Notes: generated by a model not told the origin, from the letters alone. Shown: positions 44,312-54,096, counted from the stretch's first letter. The stretch is 64,000 nt of DNA from Bacteroides intestinalis (GCF_902364365.1 NZ_CABJDN010000009.1:248001-312000), one strand, 5' to 3'. A program made the numbers and translations.

Positions 44312-46096
44312 TTATTGAATACCCCGTGGGCGCACGATGGTTTCCAGTTTTCCGTCCTCATAATTCCGTGCGGCAGCCTGGCGAAGCTGGTCGTTCTTGG
44401 CAAGGACAGCATTTGCCAGCGTGTTCAAAGGCAATGCCCCGGTACGGTAGGCTTCTGCTACAATCGGTGACAACTGGATGGTACACGGTACTCGGTCTAT
44501 CGTGGCAATCAACGTACTATCTTGCAATACAGGGTTTACTATACGTGGGTTCAGAGTTTCATTTGTATAGCGTCGGTACTGCACATTGTTCTCATTTGTT
44601 ACGTTCAGTTTTCCCTCTGTTCGTTCTTTCAAGGCTTCGTGTCCTGCCTTATTCAACAAGTTCATACCTCCCAGGCCTATCAGGAGCATTTTCAGCAACG
44701 GGTTACGCACAAACATACCCGCCACAATGCTCGCTATCGGTAACATATTGTCTTCCAAATGCAATGATTCTGTCTTGCCTGTGAATATTCCCAGTAGAAC
44801 ATCAGGGAGCATGGCCATTACATAACCGAGATTGCCTGTGATATTACCTATGCCATCCAGTCCCAGCATACCAAGCAGTCCGCCCCAACCGTTTCCCTGT
44901 GCTACTTGCGCACTTTGTATCGTTTGTACATGTTGTTCCGCATCATTGGCAGGAACAACAGTTTCATGCTTCTCTTCTTTCATAATTTCATCCTGTTCTG
45001 TCCTGACCATTTTCGCTTTGTCACATTGTTCCAAAGACTGCAAGTAGGCTTCTTCCTGTCCGGGAGCAACAACAATCGGCACATCCTTGTACCGTTCCTC
45101 ATATTTCTGTTCTTCCTTGCTCTGTACATTCGGCCACAATAAACCGCTATTCTGGTTTTGTGTCCATTCCATGAAGCCAAAGTCCATGACAGGGATTTTC
45201 TTTTTCAGTTGCTTGTTGTCTGTACCAATCGCCGTGTTCTCTTTGATTTGTATTTGGGCTGCCTCTTTGCGAAAATCGTCGAATACGTTTCTGTCTCTGC
45301 CGAACACTCCTTTACTGATGCACTGTTCTACTGAAAGGGTATCAGGCTTCTTGCCTTCAAAATGATTGGTGATGGCTGCAATAGCCACATCTGCACCGGT
45401 AAACTTTGCCAGTGTCGTCCATGAACCAGTACCACCCATCATCAGGGTATCTGCGGCTGTGCCCAACATCCATCCCGTACCTTTTTCCCATCTGTTCGGG
45501 CGGTAAGCTGCTTCGCCTCGTGCCTCTATTTCATCGGTCAGCGGTGAACGGCTTAACGTCTGCGATAATCCCAGCAGACTCGATTCGGCAGCCTTTCGGA
45601 TGATGTAGTCAGCGGAAGACTTGGGCATACGTTCTTTCACCAACCGGTCAATCATCAGTTCCTCTATTCGGTGGTCCATATAGGCATAGGCGAGGTCACA
45701 ACCGAGCTGTTCTGACAACTCATTGTAACGTGCCCTTCCGATTTCCTGCACGACGGTATCCCGCCACTGCCCGGCCATATACGCAAGGTCTTGCTGCATT
45801 TCCTCGGAACCGGTAATCTCCGTCTTGCACATCTCGATATAGTCCTCTGTTGTTTTGGAGTTCCATTCGCCTGTGACCTTGAGTGCTTGATAGGGGTCGC
45901 TCATTGGTTGTGCCGAAGATGCCATCATACTGAGAATACCACCTAAAGAGGTGGAATATTCTTTCATTTCCTCTCCCTGATTCCGTATGAGGTCAGTCCG
46001 CGTTTTTGACATGATGGGTGCGATATGGCAGTTGAAATAGTCGTTCACGAGGCGTTCCATTTCTGCAAACCGTCCGCTATGCTTGATTCCGTCCAT
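44312..46096 (-). CDS. Large membrane-associated protein of the transfer operon (594 aa)
   Basis: A 594-residue protein of unknown family. Residues about 1-330 are soluble and mainly helical. Residues about 405-500 contain several hydrophobic stretches rich in Gly, Leu and Met (GLLGMLGLDGIGNITGNLG, LPIASIVAGMFV, LKMLLIGLGGMNLL), suggesting two or three membrane segments. It lies in the operon between the M23-like protein and the polyvalent protein. A structural role in the mating channel is possible. Confidence 0.65.
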   Translation of the reverse strand: MDGIKHSGRFAEMERLVNDYFNCHIAPIMSKTRTDLIRNQGEEMKEYSTSLGGILSMMASSAQPMSDPYQALKVTGEWNSKTTEDYIEMCKTEITGSEEMQQDLAYMAGQWRDTVVQEIGRARYNELSEQLGCDLAYAYMDHRIEELMIDRLVKERMPKSSADYIIRKAAESSLLGLSQTLSRSPLTDEIEARGEAAYRPNRWEKGTGWMLGTAADTLMMGGTGSWTTLAKFTGADVAIAAITNHFEGKKPDTLSVEQCISKGVFGRDRNVFDDFRKEAAQIQIKENTAIGTDNKQLKKKIPVMDFGFMEWTQNQNSGLLWPNVQSKEEQKYEERYKDVPIVVAPGQEEAYLQSLEQCDKAKMVRTEQDEIMKEEKHETVVPANDAEQHVQTIQSAQVAQGNGWGGLLGMLGLDGIGNITGNLGYVMAMLPDVLLGIFTGKTESLHLEDNMLPIASIVAGMFVRNPLLKMLLIGLGGMNLLNKAGHEALKERTEGKLNVTNENNVQYRRYTNETLNPRIVNPVLQDSTLIATIDRVPCTIQLSPIVAEAYRTGALPLNTLANAVLAKNDQLRQAAARNYEDGKLETIVRPRGIQ

Positions 46097-46110
46097 AGTG
46101 TATTATATGT

Positions 46111-47246
46111 TTATCCTATTCTATTCATTAATAATTGCTCTTTTGTCTGCTCGATGGCGTTGTGGTAAATTTCCATCTGTTTGGGATAAAACTCTTCCAG
46201 CCATACATCCTTCTCGATGTTGTCGTGAATGAAGCGTATCGCTTGTTCTCGCTCAATCTCCACCGATGCTTCGCCCTCTTCCCGGTTATTGAACCATGCT
46301 TTCGTCCACCAGCGCACACCGGCCCGGTCAGGATATACCGTGACTGCTCTCGGTATGTCAAAGCTCTGGATGTCTATGTCTAATTCTGCCAGTGGGTCAA
46401 TGATACCACTATGGGTCAGGGCTTCGTCGTAGAGTTTTTTTTTACATCATCGCCCATCGTCGATAAGTACACGCCATGCCGTAGGGCAAGGTAATGCAGG
46501 AAGTCCGCAATGAGTAGGTTCTGCACCTTACAAGCAAGCGGCATTGCTTTATGTCCCAGTCCGAGTGGGTTGGATATACTTGGCATATTTTCATAGAAAT
46601 ATTCTTTGACTGCTCCCATTGTAAAGACATGGCGGAGTGACTGCTCCGTATGTGGAGGAAGTCGGTATGCACCACGCTGTAAGTCTTCCATGTAGTAGGG
46701 CAGGAAACGTAGCATCAATTCCTCTATTTCCTGTCTGTCCTGCTCGTAATCGGTGGTCAGTGCCATCTCCATGTTGGGAGATGTTGCCGCTTCGCCTCCA
46801 TCAGCATGACACAATGCTTGGATATTCCCATACAGCATGGTTAGAAATTCCAGCGGATTCAGTTCCTCACCCTTGAAGCGTATCCCGATATGCAGCTTGT
46901 CACCGCTTAAAGCTACAGTCTGTCCGGCCTTGACACGCTGTCCGAACTGGGCGAAGACATTTGACAAATGCCCATAGGTCACTTCATACTCCCCATAGCG
47001 TATAGTTTGGCAGATGCCGAGTATAGGGTCATTGCCTATACCTGACACGATACCGCTGGCGACAGCCGCCAGCGTGTAGCACCGTACATCGAAGTCGATG
47101 CCATGATGAAAATATGTTTTGCCCGTTGTCGGATCGGTTTGTTCGCCATAGCCGAGCGATAGTTTCACATCCTTGCCCTTCCGTTCTTCAAAAGGCATAC
47201 AGTATCCACTTTCGGATTGCAGGATCATTTCTTCTGTATATTTCAT
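46111..47246 (-). CDS. M23-like peptidase protein, probable -1 frameshift product
   Basis: The zero-frame product (47246 to stop at 46416, 276 residues) has an M23 LytM-type domain with His47, Asp51, His93 and His119; the first His of the usual HxH pair is replaced by Lys117, so activity may be reduced. The frame meets nine A's (complement of 46435-46443), reading GTA AAA AAA AAC. A -1 shift on the canonical slippery heptamer A-AAA-AAC continues as LYDEALTHSGIIDPLAELD and runs to a stop at 46111, adding about 105 residues. The extended frame ends 14 bp before the next gene, like all other gene gaps in this operon; the zero-frame stop would leave 320 bp. The shift may be programmed or an indel. 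Confidence 0.75.
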
Positions 47247-47272
47247 TATGTGATTATATTTGATTCTTATTC

Positions 47273-47917
47273 TTATCTTTTCATCCCCCCGCTATTCGTC
47301 TGTTCTTCAACGGGAAGAGCGGGTGTCTGTATTCGTTGTATGCTTCTCGTATCAGGTGTGCGGAAAATACCGGCATTGTTACCGATAAGCATCATGCCGA
47401 GAAATGCACCGGCAATCTTGCCCAGCCAGCCGAAGCGTCCGAATATAAGAAATGCTGCTGCGACCAGTCCCGCTATACTCAATCCCGACACGTTACCCTG
47501 TCCGAGATTACGGAAAAAGTTACCGAACATATCGGAAACTCCGCCATTGGAGACTTGCCGTAGAAAATTCGATACTCCACCCAGTTTTGAGTCTATGCCG
47601 GCTACCGTACCGCTGACGGAACCGACTGCTTCTCCGGCTTTGCTTGTCAGTTCTCGCACACCGTCCGCTGCATCTGCAAGGGTATCCGTAGCCGATTTCC
47701 CTATGACCGCATCGCTTACGATATGTACCACGCTCTTATCTGTGGTTAGTTTCTCCCAACCCACATAACCGACTGCACCGCCGATGGCTGCGGTCTTGAC
47801 GGCTTGTCCTGTGCCCCGTAAGGTTTGTGAAGGATGCAGTGCAGCATGTCCCATACTTCTTCCGGTAGCTTTTGCTGCTTTGCCGCCATATTTTAATATT
47901 GAATCCCAAATTCCCAT
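47273..47917 (-). CDS. Small membrane protein of the transfer operon (214 aa)
   Basis: A 214-residue protein rich in Gly, Ala, Ser and Lys. One or two hydrophobic segments occur near residues 145-185 (LSIAGLVAAAFLIFG, AGAFLGMMLIGNNAG). The N terminus is amphipathic and repetitive. No family is recognised. It sits between the M23-like gene and the pair of paralogous secreted proteins, suggesting a channel component. Confidence 0.65.
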   Translation of the reverse strand: MGIWDSILKYGGKAAKATGRSMGHAALHPSQTLRGTGQAVKTAAIGGAVGYVGWEKLTTDKSVVHIVSDAVIGKSATDTLADAADGVRELTSKAGEAVGSVSGTVAGIDSKLGGVSNFLRQVSNGGVSDMFGNFFRNLGQGNVSGLSIAGLVAAAFLIFGRFGWLGKIAGAFLGMMLIGNNAGIFRTPDTRSIQRIQTPALPVEEQTNSGGMKR

Positions 47918-47929
47918 ATCATTACATTT

Positions 47930-48616
47930 TTAAGGTCTTACATTCTTTCCAATCTGTCGCCAACGTCGCTTGGCTGCGTCCACGATACTACGTTTATCGG
48001 CTTCGGGATGTGCACCCTCGTCGATTTCCCGCCAAATGTCGCCCATTGTCGTGTACTTTACCGCTTTGGTCAGTCGTTGCAGCTTTGTGTTCATTGTTTT
48101 GAGCTTTGGACGGATGCCAAAGACAATTTCCATACGCTCTTTTTCCGTCATCTTGTTCTCCGAAAGGCACGCTGTGCGTATATCGTTCACAATTTCCACG
48201 CTGTTCATCATCAGTTCCCTATAAATCTTGTTGCGCTGTGTGGATAGGGCTACGGCAAGCGTATTGGCTGGACTTCGCTTCAATTGTTTGGTGAAGTCGC
48301 CCATATTGTCTGTCAGCTTCGATACCTCATAATAGAACCCATAAGTTTGCGCCGCATAGCAGACTATTGACCGGAAAGAGTTTAGATAGTTATTAAACTC
48401 TCGTTGCAGGTCTGTTGTCGCCTGCACTTCTTCTTTTGTCCAAATATGTCCGGTGGTCTGCATCAGCATGACCTTTTCCTGATTCTTCAGCTCCTTCTCT
48501 GCCTTTTCGGTATATACTGCAATCATTCCGGCCAGTACAGGGTCATTCTGCGCTTGTACCTCACCGATACCGGTAAGACACAGCAGTAATATACTTATCC
48601 AAATTGTCCATTTCAT
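47930..48616 (-). CDS. Secreted protein A of paralogous pair (TrbJ-like architecture)
   Basis: A 228-residue protein with a signal peptide ending VQAQ, followed by long helices. The end, AVKYTTMGDIWREIDEGAHP with a later RRWRQ, matches the end of the next gene upstream in spacing and sequence, so the two are paralogues. Secreted all-helical proteins of this size in conjugation operons resemble TrbJ or the Bacteroides TraI (DUF4141) type, but the family is not certain. Confidence 0.68.
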   Translation of the reverse strand: MKWTIWISILLLCLTGIGEVQAQNDPVLAGMIAVYTEKAEKELKNQEKVMLMQTTGHIWTKEEVQATTDLQREFNNYLNSFRSIVCYAAQTYGFYYEVSKLTDNMGDFTKQLKRSPANTLAVALSTQRNKIYRELMMNSVEIVNDIRTACLSENKMTEKERMEIVFGIRPKLKTMNTKLQRLTKAVKYTTMGDIWREIDEGAHPEADKRSIVDAAKRRWRQIGKNVRP

Positions 48617-48628
48617 AACTGATATATT

Positions 48629-49324
48629 TTATCGGACGAGAGCTGCCGCCCTGTGCCAATGGGACAGAGCCATACGAGCTGCCTCACCGTTGTCACGGTC
48701 AAGCATTCCTGCCGTTACGTTGTTCCACACATCATTGAAAGTATAGTACCGTATGCTCAAATAGAGCAGATGTAACTTCCGGCTAAAATCCGATAGTTGG
48801 TCGTTCAACGCCCATAGCGTCTTGCTGCGTTCTGCCCCCGTAAGCATGTTTTCGTTGCTACCTTTGGCCACAGCGTCATTCAGCAATGTAAAAACAGAGA
48901 CAAGTTCCGTTGCTGTTTCTATATAGAGGTTGTTCATGTTCATACTGGCCACAATGCCCTGCGGATTGTTTTGGATGGCCTTGCCTAATTTCCCCAGCGT
49001 GAGGAAAATCCGCACACCGTCATTGTAGAGATGCGTACAGGCTTTCAGTGATGAAGCGTAACCGCTTGCTGTCTTGAGGTAACTGTTGTACTGCTTCTCC
49101 CACTTGTGGATTTGGTTGAACTCGGTAGCGATGCTGTTTTGGAGCAAGGCTGTTTGTGTCTGTCCCTTTATTTGTTTTTCAATCTGCCCGTTTATCAGTT
49201 CGTTACCTTCGGCCAATGCAGTCCATTCCAACGGATTGGAAGCCGCAATTTGGGCTTCTGCCACCTGTGGAAGCAGGCATACCAGCGAGGCAACCAGCCC
49301 CAGACTAATGATTCGTGATTTCAT
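48629..49324 (-). CDS. Secreted protein B of paralogous pair (TrbJ-like architecture)
   Basis: A 231-residue protein with a signal peptide ending AEAQ, then helices such as HKWEKQYNSYLKTASGYASS. The C terminus, SIRYYTFNDVWNNVTAGMLD then ALSHWHR, aligns with that of the 47930 protein. Its start overlaps the end of the PH-domain gene by 20 bp, so translation is coupled. It is a probable periplasmic component of the transfer apparatus. Confidence 0.68.
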   Translation of the reverse strand: MKSRIISLGLVASLVCLLPQVAEAQIAASNPLEWTALAEGNELINGQIEKQIKGQTQTALLQNSIATEFNQIHKWEKQYNSYLKTASGYASSLKACTHLYNDGVRIFLTLGKLGKAIQNNPQGIVASMNMNNLYIETATELVSVFTLLNDAVAKGSNENMLTGAERSKTLWALNDQLSDFSRKLHLLYLSIRYYTFNDVWNNVTAGMLDRDNGEAARMALSHWHRAAALVR

Positions 49325-49790
49325 ATATTCCCTTTTTTCGTTTGTTAGTTTCTACCCGTTCACGGATAATTGACACGAGGTCGTCCCTATGGAAGATACC
49401 GATCAGGTCAAGACGGGGCGTGTTTCTGTCCATTGAAAGGATACGTACGGTTTTCAGCCCACAAAATTGTTGCAGCAGGCTTTGGTGCTCTTGAAAATCC
49501 ACGATACGATATAGCTCCATATAATCCACTTTGCGACGGATAATACCGTATTCACTGACAAGTTGTTCCGTGCCGATGCAATAACGGATTCGCCGCAGGT
49601 AGAGATAACGGTAGAGTAACAGTAACGAGAGTATCAAGGCAATTACTGTGGCAATAGCTGTCAATGGCAGCCCTTCCATGCCTCCGTACACCCATACAGT
49701 GCCGCACAGCACGAGAGTGGGCAGCTCGTTGATGACAAATTGCCCGGTATGTGGATGGATGACAATGGTTTTGTGACAAGTTCTCTGCAT
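49305..49790 (-). CDS. PH-domain membrane protein (YdbS-like)
   Basis: The 161-residue protein has two membrane helices at about residues 25-65 and a bacterial PH domain behind them (RRIRYCIGTEQLVSEYGIIR, RIVDFQEHQSLLQQFCGLK). This layout is that of YdbS/YdbT (bPH2) proteins. The role in a transfer operon is unknown; it may organise membrane components. It overlaps the following gene by 20 bp. Confidence 0.82.
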   Translation of the reverse strand: MQRTCHKTIVIHPHTGQFVINELPTLVLCGTVWVYGGMEGLPLTAIATVIALILSLLLLYRYLYLRRIRYCIGTEQLVSEYGIIRRKVDYMELYRIVDFQEHQSLLQQFCGLKTVRILSMDRNTPRLDLIGIFHRDDLVSIIRERVETNKRKKGIYEITNH

Positions 49791-49802
49791 AGGTTTTATG
49801 GA

Positions 49803-51494
49803 TTATCGGTGAAAACGGGAATGAAAGTCTTCTCTCATTCCGGAAAGAGAATTGGTTATATCCACTTCCAACCGGGCAAGTTCTTCCCGTATCTTGTACA
49901 TTTCCTGAAAACCCTTATCTGACATTCCTTGGTCATTGGTTTCAAAGGAGAATATTACTCTGTCCGCACGTTCAAGACGCTTTCGCACAGCCTCATGGTC
50001 CGCTTCGTCGTATAATCCGTTTCGGATATGTTCCGGATTGACTTCGGGCAAATCGGACAAGGCATGATTCAGCGTGGCTTTACCGCTGATCTCCCAATCG
50101 TCAAGGTTATCCTTCTCTGGTTTTATCCGTTTGCCGAGTAGCTGGTCGTTCCAATCCTTATAACCCTCTGCGGCAGATTCATACAAGATGCATCCTGTAG
50201 CTTCCGGACCGGAAATGGAAGCATCAATCGCTTTTTCGATGGCTTCCAGATTGCTTCTCATTTTCTCTAATTCTTCCTCACTGGCAGAACCTTCGTCACG
50301 AGCCATTTCGTACTCATCCATACAAACCATTCTCATTTCCTGTAGATAGCCGTCACCAATTCCCATGTCGTCACGCTCCCCATTCTTCAAATTTTGTTTT
50401 GCATCATTTATACCCAGAATGGCTGTAATCTTTTCAAAATTGAATGGTTCAAGTTCTATTTCATACTGTGAATAGTCTTCGCTGTTGTTCTGTACAATCA
50501 GTCTGCCGGTTTGTGACAGACAGGTGGAGAAGTTCCAGCCTGCATGAGTGAGAGCAAAGTGGATAGCATAGACTTGTCCGGCACGGTCATGATCGAAGCA
50601 AAGATGATGTGAGGCATGGGGAGTTGCTTTTATCGCTCCTATGAATTGCTGCTGGCTCGGTGCCCCTCCGGTAGAGATGAATACCGCCTTTCGCAGATCC
50701 TTGTTCTGTGCCTGATGAAGTTGGTAATATGCCATCGCATCATAAGCACTTTCGAACCAATAGATATGTTTGGCGGAGGTGAGAGAAGTGCGGGCAGGGC
50801 TGGCAATCCACAGTCCCTCGCTTGAATTGCTCCCTGCGGCTTTGCCTTTGTAGCTGCCGCTCCCGTCCATACGGGCACGTCCTCGTTCTTCAAGTCCCAC
50901 AATCGCTCCGTCGCCTTTGGGCAGGGTTAGTGGAAAGGACAGGTTCGTGTAGGTCGCACCGTCCTCCCGATGTTTCGTAGCCAGATAAAAATGCCGATGG
51001 AAGGCATATTGTGTATAAAGGTCGATACCTCGGCTTTTAAAATAAGGATAAAATTTTTTCTGCGTTTCCCGATTCTGCGGATTGAACTTATGAATGTCGT
51101 AATCCGCTATGTCAAATGGCTTTACATCTCGTTTAGGGTTCACTATTCGGGTTTTCCGTTCAGTGACAGGAATGTTCAGTAATCTGTTACAGACAAGATT
51201 CACCAGTCTGTCCGGAGACATACCCGCATGGTACTCCGTGAAAAAGTGCGGATGCTCCTTGATGAAGGAAATGATGTTATAAACTTTCTGTTGTTGTGCG
51301 TGGAAACAGCATTTTCCTTGTTGTGTCACAATAAATTTGTCACCACGGATACGTCTGCCGTCGCTGTCCAAACGAACATACGAGGGATAGCGCAGACCGT
51401 CACGACGGTTCAGGTGATACCCTGCGTCAATCAATACGTCCTGGATGTTTAGTCGTTGCAGAAAGTCATCGTATGTAAGGTCTCCGTCTCTCAT
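49803..51494 (-). CDS. Toprim-domain primase-like protein
   Basis: A 563-residue protein. The N-terminal 120 residues resemble the DUF3991-like primase N terminus (QRLNIQDVLIDAGYHLNRRD, CCFHAQQQKVYNIISFIKEH). A Toprim domain follows at about residues 240-330, with the acidic motifs YWFESAYDAMAYY and CFDHDRAGQ. The last 150 residues are coiled coil. It could prime replication of the transferred strand. It starts 4 bp after the next gene. Confidence 0.8.
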   Translation of the reverse strand: MRDGDLTYDDFLQRLNIQDVLIDAGYHLNRRDGLRYPSYVRLDSDGRRIRGDKFIVTQQGKCCFHAQQQKVYNIISFIKEHPHFFTEYHAGMSPDRLVNLVCNRLLNIPVTERKTRIVNPKRDVKPFDIADYDIHKFNPQNRETQKKFYPYFKSRGIDLYTQYAFHRHFYLATKHREDGATYTNLSFPLTLPKGDGAIVGLEERGRARMDGSGSYKGKAAGSNSSEGLWIASPARTSLTSAKHIYWFESAYDAMAYYQLHQAQNKDLRKAVFISTGGAPSQQQFIGAIKATPHASHHLCFDHDRAGQVYAIHFALTHAGWNFSTCLSQTGRLIVQNNSEDYSQYEIELEPFNFEKITAILGINDAKQNLKNGERDDMGIGDGYLQEMRMVCMDEYEMARDEGSASEEELEKMRSNLEAIEKAIDASISGPEATGCILYESAAEGYKDWNDQLLGKRIKPEKDNLDDWEISGKATLNHALSDLPEVNPEHIRNGLYDEADHEAVRKRLERADRVIFSFETNDQGMSDKGFQEMYKIREELARLEVDITNSLSGMREDFHSRFHR

Positions 51495-51498
51495 AGGT

Positions 51499-53067
51499 TT
51501 ACCTCCCTCTTCTCATTTCATTAATATCTTGATTCATCTGTGCCTCGAAATTACGGATGGCCACATCTCTCGGTGTATCTACACCGGGCTTGAAGTATGG
51601 ATGTGGCGGTCCGCTGAAACGTTCGCCATAGAACTCCGGAGAGTGGTGGTGATGGAAGCCATGTGCGACTTCCGATGCCACCACAGCACCGGCGGTAAGG
51701 GCAGCGAATATCTTCACGCCAAGCCCCTTGTTCGCTTCAGGACGTGTCTTCATATCCACCTCGTTGAAAATCTTCGAAAAAAGTTTCATCCGGTGGTAAT
51801 CATCCACAGCAAGAAACTTGTCGTAGTCTTTCTGGCTGATTTCGTGGCTGATGACCTGTCCGTCAATAACAGCGGACATCTTGTATTTACCCTCCGTCTG
51901 TGCCGGTTGCACGGCAATGTCACTGACCTCTACTTCCCGGCCATGTTTCTCCTCACGATACCAGCCTTTGCTTTCGTTGAGTAGTTGCAGGTCACGACCG
52001 TCCACGGCTGCACCGATACTGCCCTGTATGTATTCCTGCCGCATCGGAGTTTCTTGCTGCATGAATAATTCTTGTTCCTGCCGCTGCCGTTCTTCCAGTT
52101 CATGCCGCACTTCGGGATGCAGGCCGATACTGATGCGTTGTTCGCTGTTGAGCTGTTCCATCGTTACTTTATCGGCAAAGTCCGCTCCGATAATGCCGTT
52201 CAGCAGATCCAGCCGTTTCTCCACAGGTTGTTCCTCGATGGATGCGGTAGCCAGTTTTTTCACTTCTTCTTCCGTCAGGTCATAGACCATATCGGCATTG
52301 ACACTTTCCGATTGTACGGTCAGTGTCCTCCGTTCCATATCCACGATAAGACCGTGCGAAGTAAGGCACTCCGACCATTTCTCGTTGGAAAAATAGACTG
52401 GTGAAGCAATCAACTCCTTGTATGCTTGTGCCGGTTCCTTGCTGCGCGGACGGCTGACAAGCGGTGTAATGACCTCCTGCAAGTTCTTCAATACATCTTG
52501 CTGTACAATGGGTTGCTCCTGTTGACCGCCTTTGTAGTAAAAGCCGTAGCCACCCGATTGCAGTTCGCCGGGCTTCATGCGCCCGTCTGGGCGTTCGGGT
52601 ACGATGGATGGCCCCGGAAAGAAAAGCTGCCCACCAACTCTGCGTAGGTGGAAACCCCACTGTTCGCGTGGTGTCCAACCAAGGAATGGAGGGGGCATAC
52701 CCAGTCGCCCCATGTGTCCGTACTCACCGATACCGATGCGGTAGCCATGTAGCCCCATCGCCACGCGACCGTTGGCATTGCGGGCATGGACGAAATTTTT
52801 CGGCATATAGAAATCTTTTCCTATGATACTCGTGAGTATGTTGTAGGCTTTCTTGTTGGCCGTATTCGTTCCCCAGTCCGTCAGAGCCAACATCTGTCGT
52901 TCTGTTATAGGATAGACCAATAACGGTGAATCATGCCCTTGCACAATCAGCCGGTAGCCGCCTCCGTCAAATGCGACATGGGCTTGAAGTCCGTTACGCA
53001 TCAGTAGATTGCGCATTTCGGGTTGCAAGTCCATCTGCCGAGGATTAGTGTTTGTTCGTATCGTCAT
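51499..53067 (-). CDS. Hypothetical conjugative-element protein (522 aa)
   Basis: A 522-residue protein. The first 300 residues contain YRLIVQGHDSPLLVYPITE and FYMPKNFVHARNANGRVAMG, phrases seen in proteins of Bacteroidales conjugative elements, usually near DUF3945/DUF4099 proteins. A short hydrophobic segment near residue 450 (KIFAALTAGAVVASEVAHG) precedes four histidines. The function is unknown. Confidence 0.65.
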   Translation of the reverse strand: MTIRTNTNPRQMDLQPEMRNLLMRNGLQAHVAFDGGGYRLIVQGHDSPLLVYPITERQMLALTDWGTNTANKKAYNILTSIIGKDFYMPKNFVHARNANGRVAMGLHGYRIGIGEYGHMGRLGMPPPFLGWTPREQWGFHLRRVGGQLFFPGPSIVPERPDGRMKPGELQSGGYGFYYKGGQQEQPIVQQDVLKNLQEVITPLVSRPRSKEPAQAYKELIASPVYFSNEKWSECLTSHGLIVDMERRTLTVQSESVNADMVYDLTEEEVKKLATASIEEQPVEKRLDLLNGIIGADFADKVTMEQLNSEQRISIGLHPEVRHELEERQRQEQELFMQQETPMRQEYIQGSIGAAVDGRDLQLLNESKGWYREEKHGREVEVSDIAVQPAQTEGKYKMSAVIDGQVISHEISQKDYDKFLAVDDYHRMKLFSKIFNEVDMKTRPEANKGLGVKIFAALTAGAVVASEVAHGFHHHHSPEFYGERFSGPPHPYFKPGVDTPRDVAIRNFEAQMNQDINEMRRGR

Positions 53068-53092
53068 AGTCTGATGTTATGATGGTTACTTG

Positions 53093-53317
53093 TTATGCGT
53101 TGCCGTATTTCATAGCCGCTTCCAATTGTTCGTCTTTGAAACGGACAAACCCGGCGGCAGAATCTTCGCAGACCGTGAGTCCTTTTTCCTCACAGTAATG
53201 GGCGTACTCCTCCTGCCACTCGGCAGAAAAATGATTGATGTAATCGAGCCAGCCGTATTCGCCGCTCTGCATCTTCTCGACGAGAATCTCTTCGGGATAA
53301 TATTTCTGTTGTGCCAT
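53093..53317 (-). CDS. Small hypothetical protein (74 aa)
   Basis: A 74-residue acidic protein beginning MAQQKYYPEEILVEKMQSGE. No family is recognised. It lies 20-25 bp from both neighbours in the leftward operon, so it is surely co-transcribed. Confidence 0.7.
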   Translation of the reverse strand: MAQQKYYPEEILVEKMQSGEYGWLDYINHFSAEWQEEYAHYCEEKGLTVCEDSAAGFVRFKDEQLEAAMKYGNA

Positions 53318-53337
53318 ACGCTTATATTAAATAGGTT

Positions 53338-54096
53338 TTATTTGTGAATACCTGCCATTCGGTTACGCTCACCGCTTTTCTTCTGTTCGTTCCACAGTTC
53401 TTCGGTGTATTCCTCCTCTGGAACGTAGTCGAGATTGCCGTCATCATTCATCACCCAGCAACCGTAGCAACCGAAGGTGTACTTATCCCATTCACGCTTG
53501 GGTTGCTCTTTCCATTTCTGCGCGTCACCTGCGCAGAAACGGATGCCTGTCTTGTTGTGAAGGTCGATGCCTACCGTGACAGGTTCGCCATCCACTGCCA
53601 CCGTCAGAGGCTCACCATGCTGCATTCCGTTTACTTCTACTGTACCTAAGTGCATTACCTCTGCCAGCACTTTCAGGTTACGGGCGATGATGGGTGTCGG
53701 AACATACATCACCTGTTTTGTCTCCTCGTCGATTTGCACGAAAGCTTTACTGCGTCGTCCGTCCGCCATAGCCACGTCTGCAATGATGGATTTGCCGTCA
53801 AGCAACTGTTTTTGCTGCTCCTCGTTGTAGCATTCCAGTGGTGACGACTTCAGTGTGGGATAAAAGACCACATCCACCTCGCCGCTATCCATACGGATAA
53901 AGGCAAACCGACTGCGACTCTCGATTACTTCGCCATTCTCGTTAGTGACACGCATGGGCAGTACCGGCGAGTAGCCGCCTTTCCCGATTTCTTTCAGGAT
54001 ACACAGGGGCAAATCTTCAATCATTTCTTGGGTAAGCCCAAAGCGGGCCAATGTCGGATAAGGCAGTTCGTTGAACTCAAATTGTTCTTTTTTCAT
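53338..54096 (-). CDS. DUF4099/DUF3945 protein, first gene of the leftward operon
   Basis: A 252-residue protein. Residues about 5-60 match DUF4099 (FNELPYPTLARFGLTQEMIE), which precedes a DUF3945-type stretch at about residues 150-230 (GEPVTVGIDLHNKTGIRFC). These domains occur together in Bacteroidales conjugative elements, often next to topoisomerase genes. The function is unknown. It is the first gene of the 16-kb operon, preceded by a palindromic control region. Confidence 0.8.
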   Translation of the reverse strand: MKKEQFEFNELPYPTLARFGLTQEMIEDLPLCILKEIGKGGYSPVLPMRVTNENGEVIESRSRFAFIRMDSGEVDVVFYPTLKSSPLECYNEEQQKQLLDGKSIIADVAMADGRRSKAFVQIDEETKQVMYVPTPIIARNLKVLAEVMHLGTVEVNGMQHGEPLTVAVDGEPVTVGIDLHNKTGIRFCAGDAQKWKEQPKREWDKYTFGCYGCWVMNDDGNLDYVPEEEYTEELWNEQKKSGERNRMAGIHK

